In this document: in pieces, positions 1 through 14,694 of the stretch | Layout of the letters: every line of letters begins with the position of its first letter | How positions within the stretch are numbered: position 1 is the first letter of the stretch | Source of the DNA: Channallabes apus | Taxonomy: Eukaryota; Chordata; Actinopteri; Siluriformes; Clariidae | Length of the DNA stretch: 64,000 bases | Direction of reading: 5' to 3' | Assembly: GCA_030522415.1 (NCBI GenBank) | Contig: CM060121.1 | Span: 21,870,642-21,934,641 of the forward strand | Translations under genes and position numbers: made by a program | Notes under the pieces: model-generated | What the model saw: the letters and a program-made list of their open reading frames with translations, nothing else | Told to the model about the DNA's origin: nothing | The model's database searches: none

Positions 1-880
1 TCAATCAGTGCCCATCTCTCATTTTCATTCTCACACTCACTCTCAGTCTCGCCGTCTCCCCGTCTGGGTATGTTCAGACAGACAACAAATTCTGAATAAT
101 TAATCATTGGGAATAAATTGAAACTAATGATCTTACATATTCAGCCTGTTTACATAGATAAATATGAATTCAATCATACCCTAAGTTTGCTCCGTCCTAG
201 TTTATATTTTCATAAATTATAGACTATACATAAAATCTTGCCTAGATAAGTGCTTAGTTATAAAAATTATTGTTGTTAATTTGTTGTGTTTTCATGCCAG
301 GATATACTGTAAGAATGAGCCTTTGTAGTTTAGTATGGCTTTTTCAGGTGATGTCATTACTAGTAGCTGCTGTGTTTGGCATTCCCGTGAGGAGCGGCAG
401 TCATATTCATTCGAGTTTCTGCTCGGCTGGATCACTTAATGTGGCACAGGCTTTGCTGCCCCTGTTGCTAATGGCGCTCATTTTATGTTGGCAGACCTCG
501 AGGTGCCTGTCCGTCACCACCACCACAATGCGTCTGCGTATGTATGTGTGTGACCAAATCTAATTTTACACAGTCCCTTGCAGTTTCTTTTAATTGATGT
601 ACTGCTATCCTCTTAACCCCAAACTGCACAGCATTTTTAATGTGGAATGACAAAAGAAGGTCTAACTGTCATCGCCTAAACCATGGCCACCAAATCATGA
701 TTTGTAATTTAATTACTTCAAGGCTGTTATAGTAATCAGGAATCAATAAATCAACATCATATCTATCATATACAAAACACAGATGGGATCATTGAGTTCT
801 GAAATGAGGTCTTTGAGTTTCAGGCGTGTCTGTGCATATGCGTGCCTGACTGAATTAGTTTACTGTGTGTATGTTTGTAT

Positions 881-881
<1 letters not shown>
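1..881. other. Unassigned AT-rich DNA
   Basis: I see no gene, RNA or known repeat here. The short open frames have no recognisable domain and ordinary non-coding composition. Confidence 0.5.

Positions 882-882
<1 letters not shown>

Positions 883-935
<53 letters not shown>
883..935. repeat. (GA)n microsatellite
   Basis: About 53 bp of uninterrupted GA dinucleotides. It creates artificial Arg-Glu and Ser-Leu open frames on the two strands, which are not genes. A looser CT-rich tract follows at about 1019-1055. Confidence 0.97.
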
Positions 936-939
<4 letters not shown>

Positions 940-3885
940 GCTCATCACACCAGACCATATGGGGCACAGTAGAGGGACCCTGCACACAGATGGCACATCA
1001 CACAACATTTTCTCTTCCATCTCTCTCTTTCTCTCTCATTCTTTTTCTCTTTTCAATCTATAGTGAGTTTCCAATCTACTTTTTCCATGTTTCCAAGACA
1101 AAAGTGTCACTACTAACCAACATTTGTCATATTTGACCATCTCTCTAATATCTACTGCATTTCCGTTTCATCATTATGGTCCATTGTTCATCTTTCAAAT
1201 CTTTCACTTTTTCAAAACGACTGAACAAATGAACAAATTGGTCCCACTTCATATAATTTCTATTCCCTGTTATATTAAAAGTAATCTATAGCTAAAATGC
1301 AAATGCTGATGAATGTACAGTTAGAAGATGGCTTACAGGAACACAACTCATAAGTATCGACTTTGGTTTTAGGTTGTGTAAATACACAAAATGAATCTTG
1401 GCAGCTGTAGCAGGATATTGACCTTCAAGTAATTAACTACACGTGTATAATACAGTGAAGGTAATTAGATTTATATCAATGGTTCTGGTTTTCCATGAAG
1501 CCATTTCCTTATAATACATATTTATATTATAAAGTCAATGTTGTTTTTGATGAGTTACATGAATACTGCTTAGGATTTCTGTAATTATATAAGCTAAAAT
1601 AAAATCCGGACAATTTCTGCATTGTGCTTTCATAAGAAAGGAAAAAAACAGCAGTTTATACAAATGTAACTTGTATAAGTAAGATGTGTTGTCATGTGTA
1701 ACTGTCAAGTTAAACGTGCATATTTAACCAAGCCCCCAAATGAAGTAATGATACATCAAATATTTGCTTGTGTTCATGTTAAAAAAATAAACATTCTCAG
1801 TTGTCACATTACACATGATACGGTCAAAATTATATGGACATCTGACGATCAAACTCATGTGTGCTTCTGTTACCACAAAACTGAAAACATAAAATTGCAT
1901 AGGATGTCTTTGTATGCTGTATCATCACTATTTCCCATCACTGGGAAGAGGTATGACAGTGGCATCTCATGGATTGAGGTGTTTTTACATCATGAAATAC
2001 TTTTTTTCCTTCTACCACTATTGAAAAGATTGGTTATTTGGCCTTCCAGTCCGCTCAAATCAGACTGACTATTCTCCACTGACCTTTCTCATAAATATCT
2101 GTTTCCAGTAATAGAACTTCCATGTGCTAGATGATTTTTTTAATGCATTTGTTTGTCTTCCACAACAGAATTATATGTAAACTCTACAGATTATTGTATA
2201 TGAAAATTCCAGGAGATCATCAGTTTCTGAAATACTCAAACTAGACTAGTAACATCTTTAGTATATTGAAATATATTGAAATACAATGTTGTTTCATCCA
2301 GACCATGTTGCAACACAGCAATAAAGTACTGCACAAAGTACAAAACCTACAGTAAATACACAATACAAATAATGCGTGGTACAATAAATGGACAAATACA
2401 GTACATGCTATAAAGAAGAGTAATGGATGGTTATAAACAGCAAAGAAAAAAATCTATAGTATTATACCTTAGTATCAGTACTGGTAAACTGTATATTCTG
2501 TATAGTTTTGTCGGATAATTCATAATTATCAAAATAATAAATAATAATTCTAAATAATAAATGTACAATTTCACTTAAATACATTGAAATATAATTCATA
2601 ACAAGAAATATCACAACTTTATAATTTCTCTGAATACTCCAAAGACATGCAGAACATCAACCAAAATTCATGCTTTGTTAAGATGTTAATGGCTGATAGC
2701 ATCAACATTGTAATAACCAGAAACGCTGGATTTTAATTCACCAGACACATTTCTAAATGGAAAAAAGCTCCCTGCGATTATGGTACTGTCAAGGCCACCA
2801 TTTTGATGGCGATTAACCTGCAATATAGTATCCAATAGCTTTTTAACACACACACACACATTTTGGAGAGCACCTCCTGTTATATACTAACAAATTAATT
2901 TCATAGCTGCTCATCACTGATGAAGTTAAGAAAGAGAGAGGGGTTGAGGGGGGACAAGCTGTGCACAGCCGGGAGGGAGAAAAATATAACATTTTCCAGG
3001 TGATGAATTTTTCCAATTTCCCAGAGACAAGTACATAAACTCGTTCAATTAGGAGAGGAATCTGGAAATGAGTGAGTGCGGACAGCCAAACGGCCCCAGT
3101 CCTGATGGCTAATTTTATTGAGTGGAAAATTGAATCAAATTGCTTCATTGAAACAATCAGCCTGTACTCCTCCACAACAAAACCTACACACACTCACTCA
3201 CACATATGCACAAACACATTCTCTTTCTGTCTGTTCTTTCAATACACACAGTTTCAGCATTTGGCCAGCTTCTGGGTTATTTGGCATTCCACCCATTCCA
3301 AGCCAAGTCAGCACAAGCTGCCCAGTCATTCTCTGTCTTTTCACACATAGCAGTCCCAATTCTATCTTTCTTCAAGGTCAGCTCCAACTCACAAAATTTG
3401 AAACAACAGTGGATAATGTGACACAAAGAAAGAAAAAGCCAGTGCCTTCCCAGCTTTTAGAGTTAAGCAATTCAGATCTAAGCCAGTAAATCACTCACTG
3501 AGGGAAGCTGGTTCAATGCCTCCCCCACGATGGGCATTAGAGAGTCCCTCTGTTCCCACCAACTGTAAACGAACCATCTGCCTCATAGTGCCAAGAGTAA
3601 AAAAGAAATGGCCATCTAATCTCTCAGCAGCTCGCAAACAGAGTACAGCCGAAATCTACAGATAAAATGGCTAATGACCAATTTATTTTAAATCTTGATA
3701 AGAGCACGACTAGCACATATAACACAAATGGGTGTCCTGTTAAGAAAAAATTAACAATTATGTCATCGTTTATGTAAAAGGACCAGAAATATTTGTAGCT
3801 ACAATACACTAATTACTGAAATCAGTAGCTAGGATTATTGTATATTTTTACAAGAGAAATGGTGTTGAATTGTAAATTCTTCAAA

Positions 3886-3887
<2 letters not shown>
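936..3887. other. Unassigned non-coding DNA
   Basis: AT-rich sequence with no recognisable exon or transposon. It has a very short (CA)n at about 2848-2861. The open frames around 1694-2068 and 2843-3489 lack coding signatures. Confidence 0.45.
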
Positions 3888-3928
<41 letters not shown>

Positions 3929-4009
3929 TTCAGTAATTGCCATTCAAGATTATTTCTTTTTGGAATCTCATTTCCCTATAATAACAATTATTATTATTAT
4001 TATTATTTT
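3888..4009. repeat. Two (ATT)n arrays
   Basis: A 41-bp ATT/TTA array (about 3888-3928) is followed after about 60 bp by a shorter one (about 3987-4009). Confidence 0.93.
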
Positions 4010-4416
4010 TACATTAGACCCCTATAAATGCTTTATATTTATCGAGGCAGTTATTAGCTTTTTAGTTTGTTATCATGCAAGCTAATCACTAAGATGCTGC
4101 TATTTAGCCTTACTTAATGTTTTCTCACATGCATCTGCTCTCTCTCTTGTCATTGTTCTTCTGAGCCTGCATTGTAATGTTATTTTTATTCTTTATGTAA
4201 ATTTATTTTTTTAAAAGTTAATTCAAATAATTGTAAATTCAAATAAAGAATCTGATTACTCAGCATTTTAGGAAGCCTCGAGTGTCTGTCTTTTATATTA
4301 CTCTAAGGTAAAGCTGTATTCCAACACAAGAATGTGTTTAAGATCAAAAAGATTTAAAACAGACAAAATAGCAGTTGATGCTGCTTACAGTATATAATAT
4401 GATATATATTATTAGG

Positions 4417-4418
<2 letters not shown>

Positions 4419-4493
<75 letters not shown>
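4419..4493. repeat. (AT)n microsatellite
   Basis: About 75 bp of pure TA dinucleotides. Confidence 0.97.
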
Positions 4494-4496
<3 letters not shown>

Positions 4497-4701
4497 AGTA
4501 GGAAATAACATATTTTGCAGAATATGTTATAGACCTTGTGATTTGTTGGCTCTGCCTTTACTGCCTTGTTGTTTTGGGGCCCAAAAACCACAGTGTTGCA
4601 TTTAATAAAGAAATGCATTAAGTTAGAAATGCACCATTTTTTTCCTACACATATTTTTATATCCAGATTTATATTCCAATATTCAGTACACTGAAAATAA
4701 C

Positions 4702-4703
<2 letters not shown>

Positions 4704-4791
<88 letters not shown>
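4704..4791. repeat. (GT)n microsatellite
   Basis: About 88 bp of pure GT, 210 bp downstream of the (AT)n array. Confidence 0.97.
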
Positions 4792-4792
<1 letters not shown>

Positions 4793-7372
4793 ATTTATAT
4801 TTTGTAGCTGGGTTCTCTGAGACCATAAACATAAGTTATGTATAAGTTATTGTAGGGAGTATCTGGAGTATAGTATCAGTATAAAATGATTATTTATTGG
4901 CAGATTCCACAGAATTAGGAAAAGTTATGAAGTAAAACAGGATTACCAACTGTGTTCTATTTTTTAAACAAACGTAAATCTATATTGTTAATTACATGAA
5001 AATCCCAGGCTTTTAAACTAGATACTGTACTAAGTTTTTGCTGCTGCCTGAAGTGATGAAATACACTAACTACAGTTTTGCAAACCATGATTTTATACAT
5101 GTCTTAACTGTCTTCCACCATCTCTGTCATTTACTTTTTTCTGGAGCTGTTTGTTGGTAAGTACCTCTCTGAAAGACTCTCTAGTGGCATTTCATATAAC
5201 GTGGCAATTTAATGTTTAATAACAAAATGAAACAGCTAATCTAATCTACAGGCAGAGATGAAATGAAAATGTATCCCCTCATGAAAATTTATTCTCATTG
5301 GCTTGTATTAAAGGCAATATGCCATAAATTTAAATATTTAACACACATTAAGTTTATTTCAAGCACAAAGCTCAAGGTGAAAAAAAATTAATGTGTAGAG
5401 GACTATCTAAGCATGAGAGATTTGTATACTAGTTCTACGCCTGTCATTTTTTTTTACAGTTTAGTGCATTGCCCTAATATCATGGAAGATTAATACTATG
5501 TTATTATCATCACTATTATTGTCCTTTATAATGTGTAAAACTGAATATGAAACAGATTAAAAAATATAGCTCATTCAGCTTCTCACTGGCTTTAACAACT
5601 GATTCAGAGTGGGTAAGATTTGCTTGCACCATCAAAGGAACTGCATAAGTGGCTCATATCATGAGTTAAGTGTAATTTCTACCAAACTCCGGAACTTCTT
5701 TGTGTCACACCATTATGTGCAGGCATGTTGGATGGCCTCAGTGAAGCATTAGCCGAAATCAATGCAGTGCTATGAAATAGAGATCTCCACTCATGTTTGC
5801 TTCACACTAGTGCACTTCTTAATCCAGGCCTAATTAGTGACAGATCAATACAACAATTCCCAAGAGCCACAAACTAGGTGAGTGACAGATACTGGTCCCT
5901 GTATGATATGCCAACATGACATCACTCATGATTAACAGAACAGAATCTATAAATTATGGCAATTCCTGACCTGGCTGCTCACAAATTAAGCACCAAGGGC
6001 ATTACTGCTGTAAATGCCACTGCTCTTATAACTATGTGATATTGATTAAGGTCCTACTTGAGGGAAGGTAAAACCTGGGCTATTATATAATATCTTTCTT
6101 TAAGAACGTGTTTGTGAAATACGTTCAGGATAATCATACAACATTTACAATTAAAATATATTGGCCTTGCCATGACCAGTCTTAAAGACAGCAAACAAAT
6201 GAGAACCTGGTAGAATAATGAAATTTCAGGAATTATTTCATTCATCAAACCAATCCTCACAGTAAACATTCCCACAAACTTAAACATAAACACACCCATA
6301 CGAGTATGATAAAATGACATGTAGGATGAAAAAATAGCAGCTGTATGATAACGATGACTTGCAACTTCAGGATCAAGCAGTAACTACTTGTGTACCCTAA
6401 TAAAAACCTGAAATTCAGTAATACACAGTGAAAGTACATGAACCTGAGGAGAACCATAATAATGGCACTAAAAGCAGCTGTGCAGTAGAGTGCAGTAGTT
6501 CAAGTTTATCTTAATTACACCCAATAGAAAGTGTCTAATGCATAGACATATTATCCCCAATCAACATTAATGCACTGCAAATTAAACAGTGAATCTTCTC
6601 ACTTTAAACTTGTACCGATATTTTCGAAGGTGTTCTTGAACCAATTAATGCCTATCTCGGGCAGGTCCTAAATGGCATTGTAATGTGGCACCAGAAATAA
6701 TACACCACCCATTCTGATATGCAACATTTAAAGGGCGTCAATATTGACATGCATTTGTGTTTTTGGAAAGGTGACTCTCGACACTGTATTAGTGCTTAGG
6801 GCAAGGTTCAGGCATGGCTATAAGAAAGTATCATTGAATAAGGCCCTACACTAATACACCAAGAATTTTAAACTAAGTTAACATTCTTAAATCCAAGCAA
6901 AAGCAAGTGCTGCCAAGTTCTAAGGAGTATTTGTTTCTCCATAATGCCTCACTATAACCATATATTTGAAAAACTAAATGCTAGATAAATTAAAAAATAT
7001 ATACTATTTGCTAAAACAGTATAGCATTACATAACTAATTCAGGCGGCTTTATTTCAAAATGGAACTGTAGTGCATTACATGAGGTGCAGAATGCTTTTC
7101 TCCAAAAACAAAGTAGTGCTAAATAGCGGGGATAAAGCTGTTTGTGGGTTGGCTGTAGACCGTTCAATAAGTGCTTATTTTTTGTTAGCTATTATCAAAT
7201 TTTGCATAATCTATATTTAAATGTTAATAATAAGGTGGAGATCCAGGTTGAGCTGTCAGGATATGAATTAAAATATGTTGCCTTTTATATGGTCCATGAC
7301 CAAATAATCATTGTAAGTCTTGACCAATTATAGGGAGTTTAAAAGAAATATTACTAGGTTTTTACAAGTCAT
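4792..7372. other. Unassigned non-coding DNA
   Basis: No gene or clear transposon. About 5580-6020 is less AT-rich and less simple than its surroundings, but I cannot assign a function. Confidence 0.4.
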
Positions 7373-7640
7373 GTATCAGAATCAGAACCAGAGTCAGGTT
7401 TATTCCAAGTAGGTTTTCACATACAAGGAATTTACCTTGTTAATGTTGTTAGAAAATATACTTTAAAAGGAGAACAAATAGGAAGTATGAAGTACTACAA
7501 ATAATGTATATTGTATATAAATGTAGTTTACAGAATATGCATATTGTAAGTGTGCAATAAGTTTAAATATTAATGTAACACATTGTGTAAGTGCATGTAG
7601 TTTCCTTGGAAGTTTAAATAAGTCTGCCAGTGAATGTCTT
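7373..7640. repeat. Possible interspersed repeat fragment
   Basis: The start (about 7376-7440) has the run of words 'tcagaatcagaaccagagtcaggt', split here as tcagaatcagaa / ccagagtcaggt, then 'tttatt', 'aagtaggttttcacataca' and 'aaggaattt'. I recognise this as recurrent in teleost interspersed repeats. The family and the right edge are uncertain. Confidence 0.4.
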
Positions 7641-8399
7641 GCACCTTATACTGTATAAATGACAATTTATAGTAAAACCATGAGTGGGTACATTGGAATA
7701 ATCATAAATGGTCACAGACATTTTCTGACAGTTCAACATGAGTTTGGTTTAGTTAATAGAATTGACAATACATTGGAATTTATCTGTGAACACATTTTAA
7801 GGTTTGTGGCTAATGTGTAGTTCTTAGGACATTAAGGTATATGATATCACTGAGTCAAGTAGCCAAGAACCTTCAAGCATTTCAATTCTGGGACATTTTG
7901 GCATGCTCTCACAAAAAGTTCTGGAATGTGGAGAAAAGCCTCTTAGGGACACATTATTTCTAAGTACAGAATTTACCTTGGATGTTTATACAGGTTGGCC
8001 TGAAAGTATAAATCAATAGGCATTTTGTCTTAGTTGGAATTGACTATTTTTCTTTTATTTCAAACCCAACATGGTTTCAAAACCTTAAGTAGAATATCAA
8101 AAAGAACCACACTTAACAACACTCAACTTTTTTCTGTGAAGGAATCTGAAGTCAGTAGTCTTAGAACCAGTCCAGAACAAACACTGCACTAAAGATGGAA
8201 ATGATCTTTGCGTGTACCAACGTCAGTTCTTATATTTTAAGAAATTTTAACATTCGTGTGCATACACAATTGCCATAAACTGAGAGGCCATTAGTTTGAG
8301 CATTTGCTATAAATTACTTTATCTAATAAATTTTTTCAATAGATCCAGATATTTAGGTGACCCTATATTTCATGACTTATGCATACAATATGACAGGTC

Positions 8400-8816
8400 T
8401 GTCTGGGAGAACTGTACAAACAATCATTCACCAACACCACTTGCACATTACAGGAATTCAGGTGGGCGTTATTCTCATATCCCCTGTGTAGTCCTGACCT
8501 AGCTCCAATTGATTCCGACCTGTTTGAGCCAATAAAGAAGTTCAGGCAGGCAGTCTGATCATGGCTCCGGCATACTAAGAAAACTTTATGTTGATGGTTC
8601 CAACACTAGTAAAACACTCAGATAAGTCCATTAGTGTCAAAGGGAATTATATAGAGAGATAAAGGTAGTTTTTGCTATTGAAACTGTGTTTCGTTATTCT
8701 CCAAAAACAAAAATCCCAGTTTTGCTTGAATGTGCCTTGTATTTCAGTAAATAAACTATTATTACATAATGAACTATGGAATTAGAAGATGTGTCCAAAC
8801 TTTTGACTGATAGTAT
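8400..8816 (+). pseudogene. mariner/Tc1-type transposase relic (C-terminal part)
   Basis: Around 8489-8550 one frame reads SPDLAPIDSDLFEPIKKFRQ, the catalytic-region signature of mariner-type DDD/E transposases (YSPDLAPxDxxLFxxLK). A further 90 bp downstream another frame reads SISVKGNYIE, like the KCIALKGDYVE end of mariner proteins. Stops and frameshifts separate these pieces. The stretch ends at about 8780-8816 with 'gtgtccaaacttttgact', a word typical of Tc1/mariner termini in fish. I could not find the matching left terminal repeat. This is a dead DNA-transposon fossil. Confidence 0.65.
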
Positions 8817-11335
8817 ATACTGTATGCAGAATTTTTTTGCTGTTGTACCTACTGTGGAACATTCTTTTGTCAGATGGATGTCATGCTGATATAAACAATA
8901 AACGAATACCCTGAGTTTAAACAGACGTTGAAATGTGGTATACGATTAAAGTGTATAAATCAAAGGTGAATTATCATATTATATTACATACTATTATGAC
9001 TTAATATAACCCTGCCAAACTCTGTGGCTATAGTATTCGATAAGGTATTTAAAACTAAAGAATTGAAAAGACAGAATAAGTCCTTAACAAAATATCTAAA
9101 ACTGATTAAACTGCTTAAGTGCAAAGTATAGAAGCAATATTGTAAAAGTTGATACAAATTAATGAGGGTTATCAGGGAGGGGGCACCCTAGATAAGCACG
9201 TCGCCATGCTTGAGCTAAGCTGCTTTGTCCTCATCTAGCCAGCAGGGTAGCAGTGACCACAGGCTATACAGTTAAACAAAAATAGGATGCTAATGTGCTC
9301 ATGCTCATGCCTAATGATTCAGTTTAGCAAGTGGCCTACTAATATAAAAGTGATCAAGTGCATATAGGTTGTTACAATGGTCAGTGATGGTGTAGGATAT
9401 TATTTAAATGTATGTTCAGTTTTAGTGCATGTATGTGAATATCCCTGAGGAAACAACAACTCTGGGTAACTCCTCAGACAGACAGGAAGTTAAGAGCAGC
9501 TGTAGACAAAATGTCTTCCTTTCTTGCACTTCCCTTCAAGACTGTGTACAGATGGCCCTTTAAATCTGAAGTACACACTTTTTTTTCACATTCAGATTTC
9601 CCCCAACAAAGCCCTGCTGTTTTCTTCAGTCACTCCACCCCTCACTGATGGAAAGACAGGACATCAGGCCAAAATTTTGCACCAGCATTAGCAGAAACCT
9701 CCAGGGTGCAACGGCACTTTAGTCTTTTCTCCACATTACTCCCATCCAGTTCCTTTCCACTCCCGCGTTTCTTCAATGCCTGACATGGGACCTGTGCCAG
9801 GGGTCATCCTTCACGTCATCAGGTCACTTCCCATACAGTCTTCCAGGTCGCTTTCTGTTTCCCAGATGCATATTTCCTGAGCAACTGGGCATGCTCAGTG
9901 TAGATTGGCCATGAATCCCTGCTGTTGTTTCCCTGCTCTCACCTGTGGTTGCATGACGGGGGGCTCTGGCCATTCCCAGATCATAAATCTGATACGGATG
10001 TTGTTTTTGGTTCTCGTCACTGTAGCGTGTGAACCGACCATTCAGCCAACGGCCTCGACCATCCTCAGAGAATGTGTTGGTTTGTTATTTGAAGGACAGA
10101 GAGGGCAGGTTGCAGGGAAGCATCAAGAGCTCTACACTTCTGGTTCTCACCTTGAGCACTCTCCATGTGTGGAGAGTATGTGCATTCCTGGGGTTTTCAA
10201 AAATAGTGCACCCCACCCACACACAACTTTCTCCCTGTCTATGTATTTCCAATTTTGTTTTCTCTTTTCCTCCCCACATTACTACTTACTTTCTTTTCCA
10301 CATTTTGCTAGCTTCCAAATAACACTGGTTCCTGAATGACTCTTAGCCTAGACTCTAATGCACTTGCATCCACCAAAACGACTCCCTTTAGGATTCAGCA
10401 TCATTAGACAAAACAAATCTTACAGTTACATACTCAGGCAACTCACACAGCTTATGCTTCCTTTTGGCTGCCATATATATAAAGTTCTGCAGCCAGCAGC
10501 TCTATTCCAAAGAGTCTTGATTAACTTTGTCTGTCTCCAAGCACACTTAGGAATGGCTCCTACAACCTCAGCCACATAATACAGCCATAAACTGTCTATC
10601 CTGCCCATATTCTACATATGCACACTCAAACAAATTCCTCTTAAGATGAACCACTTTGGATCTTGAGGCAGCACAATCAATGAGGTGCACTCTGTCCATA
10701 GCTTCCTGTTTATTGCTGGAGTCATTAACAGAGGGCTGGGAGGGTCTGTATGGACCAAATATTGGGGACTGTCTTCACCGCTTTATGTCTTTCTTTTTGA
10801 CTTGAAACTCTGGGCCATTCAACTAGAGTGTCCCTTTTTCTGGCATAAGGAAAAATACAGACAAGACAAAGACAGTGCAGTTCCAGAATGGAGCCTTGTG
10901 ACACAACCCATTCAGGAAGCTGTACCCAGGGGAATGTAAATATATTTCAAGACTAATAGTGAAAGACAACAAGGTGTGTTAGCTTGATTGCAGATTTTCT
11001 TTTTAACTGTTGTTATACTTAAGCACCTATATTTTGCATCTAATAAGGCATAGAGCAATTTATTGAATTAATGGATGCTCATTTTTTATGACCAGACAGT
11101 TTTGTTTTCTTGTTCCAATGAAACAGGACTCCTGAGATGCAAGCATACTGTTCAAACCTAGAGTCATCGACTATAACTTCTGACTGACAGACATGGAAAC
11201 ATGCAATGTCATCTCATTGAAGTTTTACTGCTGTTGTGGTTTTCCTCCATGAACCCACAGACCACCAGCTATCCTTCACCTCTCGTCTAATTGGGATCTT
11301 TTGGTTTCCTTTCATATAGTTAGTCTCTTTATGTT
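8817..11335. other. Unassigned non-coding DNA
   Basis: I see no gene. Frames of 97-144 codons at 9905-10339 show no domain, and their starts and composition give no support for coding. Confidence 0.4.
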
Positions 11336-11376
11336 CCTCTCTCTCTCTCTCTCTCTCTCTCTCGCACACACACACA

Positions 11377-11433
<57 letters not shown>
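11336..11433. repeat. Compound (CT)n-(CA)n microsatellite
   Basis: About 28 bp of CT followed by about 70 bp of CA with one CTCA interruption. Confidence 0.96.
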
Positions 11434-11436
<3 letters not shown>

Positions 11437-12417
11437 AATTCAGACAAAAGGCAATGGCATTTTAAATCCAAATATTTATAGACATTGGCAGCACAGAACA
11501 TCCAAGGCATGTGCACATGGTATAGTGAACTTTTTATATTTATCTCAGAAATATAAATGTTTTTGTTAAAGTAAACATAGATTTGCGAGCCAATTCATTT
11601 TTGTTATGAAGGGCATATAAAATAATTTATTCTCTAAAAATGGAAATGAAGCAATATTAAGCCTTTATTGCAAACTTTATATCAATAATCTATACAGGAA
11701 AAGATCTTTAAAAAATGTATAAATAAATATGATTAGACTCCATAAATAACCAACCATAATGGTTAATTTTTAAGCAGGGCAGGAGTAAAACATGTTCATG
11801 TAAAAAAAAAAATGAAGAGCCAACAAGTTCCATGAAGAGCACTGACATTTTTATCCACAAGCTCATCCGCAGAATCAAGGTGAAATTTTGCAAACAATTT
11901 GTTTTGTATAATGATGTTGAAACAGACCAATTTAACAAGCACACTAACCAAAACAAAAGTCCAAAATCAAATATCAAATCAAAACACCTGACATACATGT
12001 TACTTTAACGTTGTAAAAAAAATAGTTAGAAAAATATTCAGGATGTTAACGTGACTTCTGCCTCATTCTTTAATAGTTTGGTGAGCCAAATTCACTGATA
12101 ACTTTTTGGGTGTTGAATTCCTAAACCTAATTTCTGCAAAATGCAAGCTAGAAACCAAAACACAAGCGAAATCAACCTGGGTACTTTATATATAAAAATA
12201 TTTTGCAATATGTGTAGGAATTGTCAAAAACAATAAAGCAGTTATTAGATAAATAGTATATTTATAATAAGATTCTGAATTACCATAGTATGACTGTGCA
12301 CAAAGATATCTCCATATATTTCAATACTATCAGTTACATGTGCAATGGAAATATTTTATAATAACAAAAATATGTACAAGTTCAACAGACAATGCAATGT
12401 TTTTGTTTGTTTGTTTG

Positions 12418-12456
<39 letters not shown>

Positions 12457-13250
12457 TTGAAGGAATGCAGTGATTACACCCCAACCCTGACAAGAATAAA
12501 GATGAATATATTATTAAATAAAATTTAAAAATTCCATAAATACTCATGAAGCACTCATTAGATTCAATAGAACATGAGATTCTGGATGGGACCAAAAATT
12601 TTTTTTTTTCTGAAAAAATAAATACATTAGGCCACAGTGTGATCTAACATATCATGCAATCTTGAAGGCGAGGTTTGCTGAGCCATGCATCCATAGGTTT
12701 TCTAACACTACGGACACATTCATGTAGAACTCAGGTTAACCACATGACACAATAGTGTAATGTACTACAGATATTGGATAGGTTTCCTTGCTAAAATAAT
12801 GTTTGAACATTTAAGCAAGTTGAAGAAGAAGCAGTTGAAGAAGCTTTCTGTGCAGTATTTATGTCTGAGCATTACAATATCATAGTCAAACTCTGTCTCA
12901 TAAGATTCATTTCCATGGTTTATTTTAACATTTTTAAATGTTGTGCTTAGCACTTATACCCTGACGAGTAACAAACATGGAACTTCTGATGTGTAATTTT
13001 TACCCCCTCAAACTTTTAGGACCGGGCATTGAGTCCAGGCTTACATTCCTCTTTTGTTACATTTGTAACCCTGTAGCTTTTCTGTTTAGTTTTAGTGTAG
13101 TTACTGAATAATAAATTGAGACATCAGGGAGTTGATGATTCCAAAGTTCTATTATAATCATAGACTCTCATATCATAACGGCTATGCTGAACTAATATGA
13201 GTGGCTTTATTTATTGATTGATTGATTGATTTATCACTATTCAAATAAGC

Positions 13251-13252
<2 letters not shown>
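11434..13252. other. AT-rich DNA with a tetranucleotide array
   Basis: Apart from a (TTTG)n-(GATT)n array at 12401-12456, no gene or transposon is recognisable. Confidence 0.45.
12401..12456. repeat. (TTTG)n-(GATT)n tetranucleotide array
   Basis: Five TTTG-type units run directly into nine GATT units. A short related GATT array lies at about 13211-13231. Confidence 0.93.

Positions 13253-13334
<82 letters not shown>
13253..13334. repeat. (GT)n microsatellite
   Basis: About 82 bp of pure GT/TG, which makes artificial Cys-Val open frames. Confidence 0.97.
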
Positions 13335-13340
<6 letters not shown>

Positions 13341-14694
13341 GGTGCAAAATCCTTTCATTCTCCTTCCCAGCTTATTAAAACTGATTTTCCAGTCCGGCCT
13401 AATGCCTAACCCTTCCTTCCCTGATCTTGTCTCATCTGGTTCTGTGTCTTGAACTCTTAAATAAACGTTCTTCTATTTTTAATGTAGGCTTGTTTATTGT
13501 AAAAAGTGACCTATAAATCTTGCAAGAATAAAAACTAAAAATGACTTAAGGCATGAACCAGTAAGAAACAGATGCAGATGATAGATGTTGGTGGTTGGTA
13601 GTTAGTACACTGGTGATGCTGAATGCTGAGTGGTTGGAACAGACGATAGGGGAAGAGGTTGCTGCTGATGTTGTTACATATACAACCCATTTTTAAATAG
13701 TATCTTTAGGCACTTTGTTGCCTGTTGCAGTAAAACATTTGTTCCCATTTATTTAATTAAATATATGTCATTTAATTTAATATGAAGAAATGAGGGGTGG
13801 CTCAACCTAAGACTGTATGTTTGTGTATATCACATGAAGCACAGTGAAATTGAAAATGTCACTAGATTCAAGTTAACAAGTGTCTATGGGTGAAAGCATA
13901 ATTTTATTTTCATTACGGAGGATTATAATTTCTACTACATTTTAATATTCATTAATTAAATAATAAATGGGAACCTTGGCGGAGGCATGACATTTTGTAT
14001 TCCACAAATTTATACAACAAAATTTAAATACTCTAAAACATCAGTTTAAATTAATCAAAACCAGTTTTAATGTCTTTCTCTTGTCAATTCTCTAAAATTT
14101 ATTCCACATTTTACTTACTTACCAGTACTTTCCTTCTATTATTCTCATATTGTTTAGGCCATATGTCCATTGTTATCGTTAAATGCCCTCATGCTCTCCT
14201 AATTATGGCATGTATTCTTATTTTATAATTTGTCTTTACACCGATAGTGATTGCTCTCTCTCTTGTTCTCTTTCTTTCTATCTCTTTAGTTCACTTGAGG
14301 ATGAGCTATGTGTAGTCAGGATGGAGATGAGAGATGCATCAATCTGTCTGCATGCACAGGCTTTACGTTAGATTCTGCTTAAGTCTGTGCCAGAAGGCTA
14401 CATCATACATGCATAGAGTCTGTATTTCAATTAAAGGTATAAAAAGACTGAGATGGAGAAGAACTGATGAAGATATGAGGATATTTGGACAAACTTGAAA
14501 GGAGGAGAGGCATGGCTGACAGTGACATGAACTGTATATTATCCTTATTTTAGTACATGAGAACAGATACAGGATATGAGAGGGGAATAATTCATACCTA
14601 CCTTTGGGTTTAATGTATAAACGTTTCCCATTCTTTATTTGTTCCATATTCATTTTTTTTTTAAATCAAGTCAGTGACACAACAGATCTAGAAC
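13335..14694. other. Unassigned non-coding DNA
   Basis: Nothing recognisable as a gene or repeat. Confidence 0.4.

Noticed and set aside
783..1136. 117-codon frame over the (GA)n array
   Set aside because: The repeat makes stop-free Arg-Glu frames; no coding signal outside it.
9905..10339. 144-codon frame with Cys-rich start
   Set aside because: No known domain; a TTG-type start gives it the length; composition like the neighbours.
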